DNA from: Salvator merianae | Lineage: Eukaryota; Chordata; Lepidosauria; Squamata; Teiidae | Reading direction: 5' to 3' | DNA: 64,000 nt | NCBI GenBank assembly: GCA_003586115.2 | Contig: QVOM02000116.1 | Span: 39,748,128 to 39,812,127, forward strand | Shown here: piece after piece, positions 1 to 11,208 of the stretch | Layout of the letters: every line of letters begins with the position of its first letter | How positions within the stretch are numbered: the stretch's first letter is position 1 | Program-made: the position numbers and the translations under genes | Notes under the pieces: model-generated | Told to the model about the DNA's origin: nothing | Seen by the model: only the letters and a program-made list of their open reading frames with translations | Database searches by the model: none

Positions 1-665
1 AGGTCCCGGGCTCATGAAGAAGGAAGGTATCCTGTTCTTGATGGAGTTGTTTTGCTCTTGAAGGGACAGGTGCAAAATCTGGGGGACTCCTGGATTTGCT
101 GCTGACCCTTAAACTCAGGATACCTATCTCCAGCTATAGAGGATTCACCGGTTATAGCCCTTTCTAGACCGAGATGGTTTGCCACAGTGCTCGTAACTTC
201 CAGATTGGACTATCATAATGTGATCTATGTTGGGCTCCCTTTAAAGATGGTTTGGAAACTACCACAGGTACAGAATACAGCAGTGAAACTGCTGATGGAA
301 CTTCTTGTCAGACGCACTTTACGCCAGTCCTGAAAGAACTGCACTGGATGCCAATTCGCTACTGATCCCAGTTCAAGGTTTTAACATTAATTTGCAAGGT
401 CTTAAATAGCTTTGTCTCCAAATATCTAAACAAAGTCTCTTCCCATATGCCCATGCTGTAAGATCTGCTGATGAACAGGGGTTGTGGCACTAGTTGTGGC
501 ACTACCCTCAGCAGTTAAAGGCCTGGGAAACATGAGAGGGCCTTGTTGGTGATAGCCCCAAGACTATGCAATAGTCTTCTCTATGAGGTGCATCAGGAAC
601 CTTCACTGTATGCATTTAGCACAACCTCTCCTCTCCTTTCACAACTGTTGTTGTTTTAGTGAGAA
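1..665 (+). mobile_element. L2-type LINE, 3' end of reverse transcriptase and 3' UTR
   Basis: The segment has the familiar L2 pattern: CGTAACTTCCAGATTGGACT, then GGTACAGAATACAGCAG, GCCAGTCCTGAAAGAACTGC ACTGGATGCCAAT, and a final part with GAGAGGGCCTTGTTGGTG and ACTATGCAATAGTCTTC. It corresponds to the C-terminal reverse-transcriptase region and is broken by stops and frameshifts, so it is inactive. It is cut by the window edge on the left and followed by an AAAT repeat tail. Confidence 0.75.
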
Positions 666-713
666 ATATAAATAAATAAATATAAATATAAATAAATAAA
701 TAAATAAATAAAG
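664..713. repeat. AAAT-type simple repeat, LINE tail
   Basis: A run of AAATAAAT units with variants directly follows the L2-like element and is typical of its 3' tail. Confidence 0.85.
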
Positions 714-2370
714 TAGGTAAGTGGGTGAGCGAGTGTGTAAGTAAGTAAGTATCTATCTGGGCCACGCTAAAAAAAGTAGATCTGAGAATTTTCCATGCTT
801 TCTAACTAAATGTTGTTTTAAAGCCCAGTTATTTTAAAGGAATATTATGAGTAACTGAAGACTTACCCATAGGTTTCAGTGTTCTGCTGAGCACACATAC
901 TTCTTTCTTTTATGCTGTGTTGATGGGCTTATGTTTCAAACAGGATGCCTTGGTTTTTGTCTGAACAGACGGAGGAATTTATTGACAGCAATATTCTTTG
1001 CTCTGCAAGGCGCAGCTTTTCAATCTTAAAATCAGTAGATTAGGTTTTGAAGTAATGTGATGGGTATTTTAATGGGCTAAATCAGCTGGGTTTCTCATAG
1101 AACTGAATGTCCTCCAACCAAATCTAGTGTTAGTAAGAATGGCTGGAGTGGAAATGTCATAAAAATGAGTAATGCCTCCTCTTCAGGAAAAATCTGCGAG
1201 CATGTAAATCCTGTCTCATGTTGATGCCTTTTCCTATGTTTGACCACTGTGTGGCTCCCTCTACTAACATACGGATGTCTGTGTTTCTCATTTTGTAGAA
1301 AATACATAGAAAATAGAGTACCACAGTTGATACTACAAAGCAAAAGTTCAGTGATTCGTAAAGAAAAAAGACCAAACTACTTAGAACTGAATATGTGTAA
1401 GACAATTTATAGAAACTGTAGAACTGTCTGTGCATGAAGACACATTGCGTGTCTATAAAACTGGCCAAATACACTTTAATACTATTAAAATTATCATTAG
1501 TGTTTAATAACATCACTAATATTCCAAAAATGAGATGTGGTTATGCTAGAATAAACCTCCTCCCATCACACAAGGTTGTATCGTTCACCACACACATTAC
1601 ATTTTTGCATTCTTCTTTGCATATGATTATAGTGTAATTTCCTTTCTCCTCGCAAGAGGCCAATATTTAAAAAAATGCAGCAGCAATTAATGCAGAGTAC
1701 AAAACATGATAATTGCAAATAAATTCAAAATGATAAAATTCAAACAGCCAAACCAGTGGTGAGCTGCGGAATGCTCCCATCAGATTGGCTGTCCTTTGAA
1801 TTCCTTAAACTGTGTCTTGTTCTGCGTGAGATCAAAGGGAGGCTTCAACCCAGAATTCTTCTCCGCTCACCCCCCAGCTGATACAGATGTTTCAGCCCCT
1901 CCCTGCCTAAAGAAAACAAACACTTGACACCATTCTCAAACTTGTTTTTAATGGCTTACACAAAATTATAATTCTTGAAATGGAAGACTTAACGCAGTGC
2001 TTTAAATGACTCCTTCATTTAGATTTGAAGTATGGAATGATAACTTTACACTTTTAAAATGCATTTGGAAAATGACTGTATGAACCTTGAAGCCCCTTTG
2101 AATGGTTGATGCCGGTCACGTGGGCCTTTGGGGTGTCTGTCTTCCCCACTGTCCTTGTGCAAGGTCTCTGTGGACTGCCACTGATTGTTCCCATCCACTG
2201 TTCCTATATGCAACTCTTTACCCCCTTACTTGCATTCTTATTTTGCCTAATTTTGGCATAGGGCGCTGTATTTAGGGGATGAATCACAGAATGGAATGAG
2301 GTTATTAGTTCTCCTCTATGGAGATATGGCAGTCTACTGACATGCTTTTGCTCTACTGCAATTAAGCTTA
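714..2370. other. Unassigned intergenic DNA
   Basis: AT-rich sequence with no recognisable gene, repeat family or strong inverted repeat. Short open frames here have no similarity I can recognise. Confidence 0.5.
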
Positions 2371-2374
2371 AAAT

Positions 2375-2790
2375 AAAGGTGACTCCAGATGCAGGCTAAA
2401 ACCCGCAGTTCTCCCAGGACTATTGGGTGTGCCAGACACAATCACAGCATTCCCAGTATAGTGATAAGCCAGTATATTGGTATTACAGGAAATACAGCGA
2501 TGGTGCTGGATTTCCTGCAATAGTTCCCCTTACCTTGACATCTGCTGGCAGCTTCCAAAATGAACTTTATTTATATGACCGGAAGCCAGCCCAGTGCATG
2601 AAAAATTACAAGAGAAGTGGGTGGGTGGGTGCCTTGCTGGCTGGCTTTACAGCTATACGAATTGAGTTCATTTTGGAAGCTGTTGGCAGAGGTGGGGGTA
2701 AGCCTGAAAGTGCTCTTCATGTTTTCTGGGGAATGGAAAGGGGCAATCACAGAATCTTTAGACATGGCCTGGGTCTTAGCTAGAAAGCAA
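2375..2790 (-). mobile_element. PIF/Harbinger-like non-autonomous element, partial
   Basis: It begins GGTGACTCCAGATGCAGGC, related to the ends of the elements at 28534-28976 and 12089-12942. It shares their interior: an inverted pair TCTGCTGGCAGCTTCCAAAA near 2540 and its complement near 2670. Relative to 28534-28976 it is reversed, and its other end is not recognisable. Confidence 0.6.
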
Positions 2791-2839
2791 ATGTCTTTGA
2801 TGCCTAAGAATGGTGCAAAAGGATGTATGGTTTTGTTTA

Positions 2840-2940
2840 CCAGAAACAGAAGGGGTTTGCCATTACTAGTGACTGAACCTATGACCCTTCACTTTCCAGG
2901 TAGCAGTACCTCTGTCACTGAACTATGTCCCCATTGCTTG
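2840..2940 (-). mobile_element. tRNA-derived SINE head
   Basis: The minus strand shows a polymerase III A box (TAGTTCAGTGACAGAGG) and, about 30 nt later, a B-box-like GGTTCAGTCACTA. This is the layout of tRNA-derived SINEs. It is not a functional tRNA: the anticodon arm and acceptor pairing are not preserved. Confidence 0.55.
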
Positions 2941-3149
2941 TTCCACCCCACTAAAGAAAGGGGTGACTTCAGTTTGGTGAAAATAAGCAAAGCATGGAGT
3001 TGATGGATCTTAGTCAGCAGAGCATTTCTATTACAGAAATAATATCTCCTTCCTGACAAATCTGAACTCACTGCTTTTTTAAAAATAGCCATGCCCTTTC
3101 TTGTTTGGAGGGTATGTCCAGACACAAATTAAAACCTATGATTCTCATG

Positions 3150-3510
3150 GGAATATAAGGCCTTCTCAGTGGTAGCCCCCAGACTATGGAATAGTCTCTG
3201 TCCCCAAGGTGTGCCAGGTGGGCTCCTTCACTTTATATGTTCAGAAGATCAGTGAAGTCATACCTCTTTACCAGCGGCGGCCCATGCTTTTAAGGGCGGG
3301 TGTTCGCGCGAGTGCCATGGCCGTTCGTGGGGCCTCTGGACCTCTGTAGTGACACAGCAGGTCACTAGGCGACCTGCTGTGTCACTACGGAGGCACGGAG
3401 GCCCCGCGAATGGCCATGGCACTCGTGCGAACACCTGCCCTTAAACGCACGGGCCGCCGCTGCTCTTTACCCTGGTCTTTGGGGTGAGAAAACAGCTTTC
3501 CCTCCCCACG
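3150..3510 (+). mobile_element. L2-type LINE 3' end, split by a hAT-type insertion
   Basis: Left part 3150-3271 (AAGGCCTTCTCAGTGGTAGC, ACTATGGAATAGTCTCTG) and right part 3471-3500 (CCTGGTCTTTGGGGTGAG) are one L2-like 3' end. They match the uninterrupted copies at about 530-610 and 16375-16520. The palindromic element 3272-3462 sits between them. Confidence 0.75.
3272..3462. mobile_element. Palindromic hAT-type MITE with 8-bp target duplication
   Basis: A 191-bp element is almost entirely one inverted repeat: CAGCGGCGGCCC at one end, GGGCCGCCGCTG at the other, arms of about 92 bp and a very short loop near 3368. It is flanked by a perfect 8-bp direct repeat, CTCTTTAC (3264-3271 and 3463-3470), and it starts with CAG. 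Both are hallmarks of hAT transposons. It is GC-rich in an AT-rich setting, and arm mismatches are mostly CpG transitions. It has no coding capacity. Related elements lie at 42846-43037 and 44731-44890. Confidence 0.92.
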
Positions 3511-5054
3511 TTCAGACACTGTTGTTTTTTTAAAACAATTTATTAAAATTCAAACAAGTACATAATTGGTTCAATAAACAAACTATGTGCAATTACATAT
3601 TACATACAGGTTCATCTTAGTATCAAGATAAATATAATGTGATGAACCTTTTATAAACCAATGACAAAGAAAAAAACAGACTGTCTGGGCCGCATGCTGC
3701 AAATGTTAACTAGAAAAGAGAAGAAAAGGGTAAGATTGGTTAAGAGTTTAATATAATCACACTTAAGCTAGGGCGATAATAAGGACATGGTATGTGGAAA
3801 AGGTAACAAATGATTCTCTATTGTAGGTAATCTGTTCACTAAGGGTTGCCAAGTGCCCAGAAATTAATGCTTTGGAAGAGTACCAGACATTAGCTGTTTC
3901 TGATATGTAATTAACTTAATGGCCGCAGTTTCACTCAACCTATCATACCAAGACTTTACTAAAAGTGTGCCATAGTGTGTTCATTTTATATCTTGTTTTT
4001 ATAGCTGTAATCTGCCCTGAGACCTTTGAGTATAGGGTGGGATAAAAATGCAAATAAATAAATATTTAACCAATGTAAATCGGTAGCTTTACAGAAGGAA
4101 GGCCCAATCCACTAGTGTAAGTCAATGGTGTCTCAGAGGTCAAATCACGTTATTGAAACATTCAAGGATTGCATTAAACAAGGGAAATCACGTTTTATCA
4201 ACAGTGTTAAAGCAAAACCATGCTCTTAAAATATTGTGTTATACCAGGGATAATTGTATACAGTTGAATATTATGGTACTGAGACATTTGCAATGGAGTG
4301 TCTAATTAGAATTCTACAGTACAGTATTTTTACATGCCAGGAATCTGACTAAGCAATCTGAACTTCAGATTTGCAGAATGTGGTATATACAAATGGAGAA
4401 CTTCATAAATCTGCCAACTGAAAGTGCTTAAAAGTTTTAATAATGATAGAACCATAATCCTAAGGAATAACATGTGATCTGGTATAGATTTTACCATAAT
4501 TGCATGTATAATTCAGAACAGATGACATTAAAGATCAGATTGCCTTCCACATATGTGGCATATGAAAAATATTTCATGGGGATTTTGCCTGTTACAGAAG
4601 TCTGTATTCTCTTTTGTACAGTTCTCACTCATTCCAAATGTGCAATGGCAATTATATATTAATTTGATTATGTTTATTCCTTCATTTATCCTCATGCCTA
4701 CCTTAAACATAAATGCATGCTATGGAAAGGATTTAGCATGTAAGGATTTTGTTCTTTTGTACTGCAATCATGATAAAGGACTGAGATTAACCTCTGTCAA
4801 AGTTCTTAGCATTGCTTTATAATAAAATAAAAGGACAGTTTTGATGTAAGGAGAAGCTAGGTGGAACTAGTGATTTCCTTTGTACCCATCCTGTTTGATA
4901 AAGATTGTGGAGATCTTTAGTAGAAGTGATCTCAGGCTTCTGAATGGGTTAAGTATGATGTAGGGCCAATCTTGGTAGATACTGGCTGGTTCTCCACTGG
5001 CCATTCAAACTGCCTTGGAAGGACACTGCAGTCTACCCATCTCCACAGCATCCG
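3511..5054. other. AT-rich unassigned DNA with one L2 tail
   Basis: Mostly unassigned. A short L2-type 3' tail (CTGCCCTGAGACCTTTGAG, then AAATAAATAAATA) lies at about 3995-4070 on the plus strand. The AT-rich start at 3530-3800 may be an old antisense LINE tail. No gene recognised. Confidence 0.45.
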
Positions 5055-5187
5055 ATCTAACATCAGAAAATTCACGTTTGGGTTAGATAATGTGGGAACA
5101 AAATGATTAGTCACTTTGCTGATGTGTTCTTTCAATCTGACAGTGGACTGAAGCTGGATTAAAACTTAGGTGTGAGTGTGCCCTTGG
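5055..5187 (-). mobile_element. Fragment of a short inverted-repeat transposon (family seen again at 21.8 and 34.4 kb)
   Basis: Read in reverse it matches 34336-34467: CACACCTAAGTTTTAATCCA, CTTCAGTCCAC, GAACACATCAGC and AATCATTTTG-like pieces. The copy at 21738-21927 has both inverted ends. No terminal duplication was determined. Confidence 0.5.
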
Positions 5188-6197
5188 GTGTTTTTTAAGC
5201 TTTTTCTATGGCTAGGATAATTACTGTAGTGTGGCTGATTATCTGGCAGTTCTGTCATGGATGGCCCTTAAACAACTTATACCTGCAGTTTCAGGAATGC
5301 AAGGGAGCAGATCCATAAATCTATGTGGGTCACTGGGACTTGTTCCTGGAAGCAAAGAGTTGACCAGTTGTTTCTGAGCCAGCATTCCTGTGCCTACATT
5401 TCTAGTGCTGATCGTGGTTCTGCCCTTTGTGGCATGGCCTCTGATGAAACCCTTTCAGATTTTGTTTTCATGCTTTCCTTTCTTGGTTGTCTCACTCAAG
5501 CTCAACAGGCTCCAAGTTCATCTGCAACTGAACTATTTCCTGTGCCTACAGTGTCTCCATCTCCTGGGCAATGCAGGCAGCTGCTGACTGTGAAGCTGGG
5601 GCAACTACGCCCCTCCTGCCCTCAAGATCGTTTTGGGCAGTGTAAGTCACCTCCCTCCAACTTACCTGCCTCCATTTCCATGCCAGAGAGTCCTCTGGCA
5701 GGCCAAAAACATGGCTGGAAGTTGTTGGAGGACCAACCAGTAGGGAGACAATGCAGCTGCAAAAACGGTTCCCTTGCAGCTGCGTGTGGCAGCCACAGTG
5801 AGGCAAATAAATGCACCCACTGTGTCTCCAGGCCTCCACAGCTGGTACTTATGCCTCCCGCCCCAGATCCTGGCTGCAGCCAGCCTCTGTGGGGATGCAG
5901 CTTTGTCCAGACTGTCGAGCAACTTCTGGAGAATCACAATTTGGCATATGCTATTCTGGATTTTAGACACAAAGAAGGTGTTTCCTGAGAAAACTAGAAT
6001 CCAGGCTGATGAGGGTTTTCAAGATCAAATGGTCATTTTAAACTAAGCTGGACCATAAGAACAACGAGCAGGATGAGAAAATGAATCGCTGGATCACTGC
6101 ATTTTGTATTATCTGCCATTTCCAACTCATTCTCAAAGGTGGCTCACTGGAAAAGCCTTTGCTGTACTACATCCAGAAGTCAACAAACCTTGAGAGA
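5188..6197. other. Unassigned DNA with a long but unconvincing open frame
   Basis: An open frame of 221 codons (5323-5988, plus) exists, but its translation has no recognisable domain. Another frame and the opposite strand are also open here, so it is probably chance in GC-richer, possibly repeat-derived DNA. Confidence 0.45.
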
Positions 6198-6345
6198 GTG
6201 ACCTAGTTGTTCAGTGATAGAGCATCTGCTTTGCAAGCAAAAGGACACAGGCTCAATCTCCCAAATCTTGATTTGGGGCTGGCAAGACTTCTATGTGAAA
6301 GAATCAGCATAGACCAGCAATGACCAACTATGCCCCTTCAGATGT
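6198..6345 (+). mobile_element. tRNA-derived SINE
   Basis: The segment contains an A box (TAGTTGTTCAGTGATAGAGC), then ATCTGCTTTGCAAGCAAAAGG and a B-box-like GGCTCAATCTCC. This is the head of the tRNA-derived SINE common in squamate genomes. The body is degraded. Confidence 0.65.
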
Positions 6346-6425
6346 TGCTGAATTGTGACACCCTTGAGCACCAGGGATAATGGGAATTTTAGATTGGCAA
6401 CATCAGGAGGGTCACAGATTGCCCG
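6320..6425. mobile_element. Degraded inverted-repeat element with CAGATGTTGCTGAATTG core
   Basis: CCTTCAGATGTTGCTGAATT on the left pairs with GGCAACATCAGGAGGGTCAC on the right around a GGGATAATGGGAATT centre. This resembles the widespread reptile short hAT-like repeats containing an AACTCCCATCATCCC-type motif. Confidence 0.45.
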
Positions 6426-6429
6426 CCCA

Positions 6430-7870
6430 TAGTGGATGTTATAGTGAATTAGAGGAATCAAGGTTTTTACTCATAAGACAACTTCCAAAGCTCCTCTCAC
6501 TTTATCAGATAGAATTTTAGGAGGCATTATGGATAAACAGTGTTAGTATGGTTGGATAAAAATGTCAGAATGTTATATATTCAAATATATAACATAAATC
6601 TTCATGTTGAAACCCAAAAGAAATCTGGACCTGGTCCAATTTATTTGGTTTAAAAAACTGGCTGCAGTTTGGATTCAGGGAGATGACACTGTGAACTGCA
6701 AAGCCTCTTTATGCTGCCATGAAGATGCATTGCATGCACTGTGGACGAAGAACACAGTGTCAGCATGCATGACACGCTCTTCCCCTCTTATGCTGCCATA
6801 GATGCCATTATGGCAATTGTCCGAGAGCTCTTCGAGCAGCTCTTGCCCTGGTACTGTCGCTGCCACTGGTCCCTTCATTGGTGGCTGTGTATTCGAGCAC
6901 AGTGGACTCATTCCTGTGTTCAGCCCCCCACCTCCGTCAGATTCAAATCCAGGAATTCCCTGACTTCAATTCTGATGGCAGGGGCGGTCTACCCCACACC
7001 AGTCAAAATTCTCACCCCCTGCATCAGGATGAGCTGTGGTTTTAACATGAAGGGGGGCGGGGGAGGTTGCCTTTCCCTCCCTCTCTCAAGGAGGGGTAAT
7101 GCCTCTCAAAATCATCCCTTGCTGTGCCTTTGACAGAGAAGGGCATCAGGCAGCACATAGGCAACATGCTACTGCTTTAAGAAGAGCACTTACTCCTCTT
7201 AATTCCGAGGAGGGAGAGTGCTATGCTTCTAGTGCTCTATCTTCTTCCTGTGCAGAAGCTGCCTGTGACAACATCTGCATGGTCCCTGTGTCTGCATATC
7301 TTCATGTGCTATGGAAAGCCACAGACTCCCATGGCATGTGGTGGCCACATGGGCCCAAGCAAAGATTCTGCTCCCAGGAGCACTCGAGCAGGGACTGCTT
7401 AAAAGTAGCCCCTAAATGGGCCAGGCTGGGCCCCAGTTCCTACTGTCACTGTGCAGACAAGGAGTGGTGGCAGGAGGAATGGCCCACACCCTGTTTTAGA
7501 GCCTAGCAACAGTTTGGAGCTCTGGGGCATTTCTAGGGGTGTGGCAAAATGTCCCCAGCCTGCAACTTTGCAGTCAGAGAACCTTTGTTCCCCAGCTCCA
7601 AAACCAGGTTGGGCTGGGCCAGCCATCAAGCAGACAATTGCAAGCCCACTTTGCTCCATATGCTGCATTCTTGGCCCAGAATACACTATCTGGTCCAGAT
7701 GTGACCTTCACAATGCATGCTTATGGCACGGGTGTAAATGCTGCCAAAGTTTTCAGCTACTATAGTTATGGATTGATTTAAGATCTCCATTTGCAGAGGT
7801 GAAAATGTAGCTTTCCATCACTTGGCATTTCCACCACCCTCCTTTGCCTCTTGGTTCCAGTTCACAAGTC
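6430..7870. other. Repeat-derived, GC-richer DNA; includes a repeat shared with 54.2-54.6 kb
   Basis: The part 7310-7680 (AAAGTAGCCCCTAAATGGG, CAGGCTGGG, GTGGTGGCAGGA) is similar to about 54200-54620, so both are copies of an interspersed repeat I cannot name. Short palindromes around ATGCATGC occur at 6720-6800. The open frames in this stretch are interpreted as chance. Confidence 0.45.
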
Positions 7871-8391
7871 CTTGGGCCTGTTCGCACTTAGTGAATGGAA
7901 CATTCCAGGTCACTCGCTGGAATGGAGCATTCACACCTGCAAACAGCTCCAGCTGACTGGAAACTCACTGAAGCTCACCTGAAGCCTACCAGCTGTGGTC
8001 AAGAAAATTGTACTCTCGAAGCCAACTAGTGCGATCAGGTGAGGATTGGGAAAGATGCGTTCGCACCACTTCCTGGTTCTGAACAGTGAGGAGGTGGGGA
8101 GTGCACAGCTGTACCTGTGCTATCAGACGGTTCAAACCCAGCCCCTTGCTAGATTTGAACTTTGGAATTTGGAACCTGGCATCCATTCCGACACATCTCC
8201 AGACACGGCTCCTCTGGTTCTGAACCCAGCTAGCGAACTAGTGCACTCCCGTATGCATTTCTTCTCCAGCTGGTTGGTTCACAGAGTGTTCCAGCACTGA
8301 CAGTGCGAATACTACACACCGTACCCAATCCTGACTGGGTCGAACCATGCTAGTTAGAACATTCTACTGCAGTAAGTGCGAACAGGTCCCA
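7871..8391. mobile_element. DNA transposon with CCTGTTCGCACTTA ends, copy 1
   Basis: The left end reads GGGCCTGTTCGCACTTAGTG, and the right end is TAAGTGCGAACAGGTCCC, its near-perfect inverse. The element is about 520 bp and has no coding potential. A second copy lies at 21953-22466. The exact ends and target duplication are unclear, because the flanks CTTGGG and CCCAAG also look inverted. Confidence 0.8.
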
Positions 8392-9540
8392 AGTTGCCTG
8401 TAGTGTAGAGGCTTCCTCCTAGTGCCCTGAAATCTTGTTCCTTTCTTAGTTTCCTGTGGATATTTAATTGTATGTGAATGTTTTAGCGGGGTGGGGGGTA
8501 GCCTCTGCTAAACTAGGTCAAAAGGAAGGGGAGGAAAAAGAAATCCCTTTATGCTTCTAGCATCAGTTTCAGATATTCCTTGCACTGTGCCTGAAGTCTA
8601 AGTGTTTCCTGCCTTTGTTTTATTCAGCACTTTTATGGAATGCATTTATTTATTAATGGACAAAACAAATGAAAAACAAACATCAGAGATATATTTGGCA
8701 TTAAGAAAAAAACTCATACAGAAAGACCATCTCGTGAGCCCATCAGGTGCTTCGGCTTATAAATTGATATTCTTGGAAATGGTCTAGTTAGTGTACACAG
8801 TCACACCTTCTGCGTCCTTATAAATAAATTAATTGAGATGCAGATATTCTGAGCTGTTTCAGCTCCGAACGGAATCCGCTTTGCATACCTAACTCACTTG
8901 TTAAGCAGTCTTTGAAAGCCTCAGCCTACAGCGATGTTCTGCAAAGGTGAAGAGAAAGGGATGAGGAGCACAGAGGTGTTTATTCTTTTCATATTCATCT
9001 GGGCTTCATTTTCTTTCTGTTCTGAGAAAAGCAAGGTTGTCCTTGCACAGGCTTGCTTAGGGTGAAATCAGCAGCACTTTACAATTCTGGGAAGACAGAA
9101 GCAAGGGAGCTCTAATGAATATGTTAGCATGAAATTCATCCTTGCAGCCACCTGCTATCCACTCAGCTGTGTTAACGCCTGGCACAACCTGAATCCCGGA
9201 GAGACTGGCTGTCTTTTCCCCTTGCAGAAGCCAAGCCACACTTCTCTCTAATATATTCTGACCCACCTGTTAGACCTGTCCAGCTGGGTAAATTGCATGG
9301 TAGCAAAACTCCTAAGGCAGCCTGAAAAGAAGTCACATCCCTCTATCCCTGCCCCCTGCTGAAAAGAAAAAGACAGTTTTACATATCTAAACTGCAAACA
9401 AATGGTGCTTGGATCGTCCAGTTCATTGTTCAGCCTTTAATAAACGTTATTTGTTTAGGGGCATTTTGGGTCCACCCATAATTGACAAGAGATCTGGGGG
9501 ACAGGAGGAACAATGCAATACATTTCATTAAGATAACCCT
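8392..9540. other. Unassigned intergenic DNA
   Basis: No gene or repeat family recognised. The sequence is AT-rich, with a G-run near 8485. Confidence 0.45.
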
Positions 9541-9822
9541 AATTGACAAGAATGAAACAGCAACTAGCCTGGATAGCTTTAAGAAAGGGTTAGACATCAG
9601 GTGTACCAGTGGCTGCCCAGGTATCACCTTCAGGTTGGAGAGACAGGCAGGATGCCTCTAAAGGCCATTTGCAGGAAGTTGAGAGCAGGTGAAGGTTTTG
9701 CCTTCTTCTCCTGCTGGAGAATATCCAGAAGCAATTGGTGGATCATTGTATGAGACAGGATGCTGGACTAGGTGGGCTGTGGCCTGATCCTGCAGGACTT
9801 CTCCTATATTCTTATGAAACAT
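9541..9822 (+). mobile_element. CR1-type LINE 3' end
   Basis: It has the typical CR1 3' UTR of reptiles: CTGGATAGCTTTAAGAAAGG, GGATGCCTCTAAAGGCCATT, GACAGGATGCTGGACTAGG, GGCCTGATCCTGCAGGACTT and a terminal TATTCTTATGA. It is severely 5'-truncated. Copies of the same end lie near 31.6, 33.6, 38.1 and 39.7 kb. Confidence 0.85.
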
Positions 9823-9864
9823 TTCAGCTGTAAAACAGATGAGTGTGCAAATGAAACACTTCTA

Positions 9865-10086
9865 GGCTACATTCAGATGTCACTTATTTATTCTGCTATA
9901 TATGGATATTCTGGGATAAAGCATGAATATTCCAGAATATCCATGCTTTATTCTTTTTTTGTTGTAATTCTCCTGTTTTTGTTTTTTCTTTTAACTTTAA
10001 AATTTAACTTGTTAAAAACTTTATCCATGCTTTATTTTTGAATATCCAGATGTAGCAGAATAAGTAAGCGATGTCTGCATGCAGCC
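9865..10086. mobile_element. Inverted-repeat MITE with ~55-bp ends
   Basis: The left end GGCTACATTCAGATGTCACT, continuing TATTTATTCTGC, is matched inversely by the right end GCAGAATAAGTAAGCGATGT, continuing CTGCATGCAGCC. Inside, GGATATTC and ATAAAGCATG are repeated inversely. About 222 bp, no coding potential. Confidence 0.75.
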
Positions 10087-11087
10087 CTTGTCAACAATTG
10101 CCCACTAATTAACTGGGTTTTCACAGAGGCTGAAGCTAGGTATATATCAAAGGGAAGAGAGTTTTGTATCTGTGGCATCACCACAGATAAGCCCCCTTTT
10201 TGGGCAGCTGCTTGGCAGTTGCTGGCTTTTGCACAATCAGATAAGTTTCTTCCAGTGAATGGTAAGCAAGCAGTAACCGAACATGCTGCTGTTATATATT
10301 CAGTGGATTTGTGGCTGTTTTTTGGTTTTTTTGTATTCTACTTTTCCTCCAAGGAGGTAAAGCTAACAGACTTAGGGATATAATTTTCTTCCTCAACATC
10401 TTCTTCTCACAACAATCCAGTGAGGTGGGTTAGGTTGAGAGGGAATAGTGGGTGAAAAGATACCCACTAACATCATGACCAAATGGAGATTTGAACACTG
10501 CTCTCCTAAATCACACTAAACCATGATAGGAGACTGGCAAAGTTTGGAAAGCTTCTGATCCAAAGTAATTCCTGGCCCATCCACTTGAGGGAGCTATTGG
10601 TTCTGTAGTTCCAATACTGCTTGTGCCAGAAACTCCAATATCAGACCATAGATAGCTTTGGGGTTGGACTGGGGGGTTCTGCTTCCAGTGCCAAAGGGGT
10701 AATTACACAGTAGGACTGTGCCTAAATGATTGGGAAGTTCTTTCCATAAAGGTTCCCAAGGGGGGCATCCCATAGAGAAATATTCAAGTGAAAACGTTAA
10801 AAAGGTTATAAAATCAGTCGTAAAAGGGTAGCTATAAAATAAGAAGCAATGTGGAAAGAAATAAATTGTAAATGGCTTGCTTGTAAGTACAAATGAAAGA
10901 CATGACCAGATCAGTGTTTATTTGTAACATATTTGGGGAAGTGATGAACGTTGCTTGCAAGTGGGTACATTTTTATTAATTTAACATTCCAGTATTATTT
11001 ATATAGAATATTTATCCAGTTTTAGGAAGGAGGATTGCAGCCCTTGCACTGGATAGTTTTTTGCTGTTTGGCTTTCAGTGAAATATT
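10087..11087 (-). mobile_element. Unassigned DNA with a MIR-like SINE at about 10385-10540
   Basis: TCACAACAATCCAGTGAGGT, GGGTTAGGTTGAGAGGG and GGAGATTTGAACACTGCTC in this order are the reverse of a MIR/CORE-SINE body (fragment on the minus strand). The rest of the interval is unassigned. Confidence 0.45.
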
Positions 11088-11208
11088 CCTCCCTCCCTCT
11101 CTCCTTCCTTCTTCTGTCTTCTCTCCTTTCTTCTTCCCTCCGTCCATCTCCTCTTCCCCCCTCCCTCTCTTCGTCTTCCCTCCCTTCTTTTCTTTTCCTT
11201 CTTTTTCT
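11088..11208. repeat. Polypyrimidine tract of about 120 bp
   Basis: An almost uninterrupted C/T run with CCCT and CTTC units. It explains the Ser/Pro/Leu-rich and Lys/Glu/Gly-rich open frames on the two strands, which are not genes. Confidence 0.9.

Noticed and set aside
5323..5988. 221-codon open frame on the plus strand
   Set aside because: No recognisable domain, other frames on both strands are also open over the same DNA, and no splice or promoter context. Probably chance.
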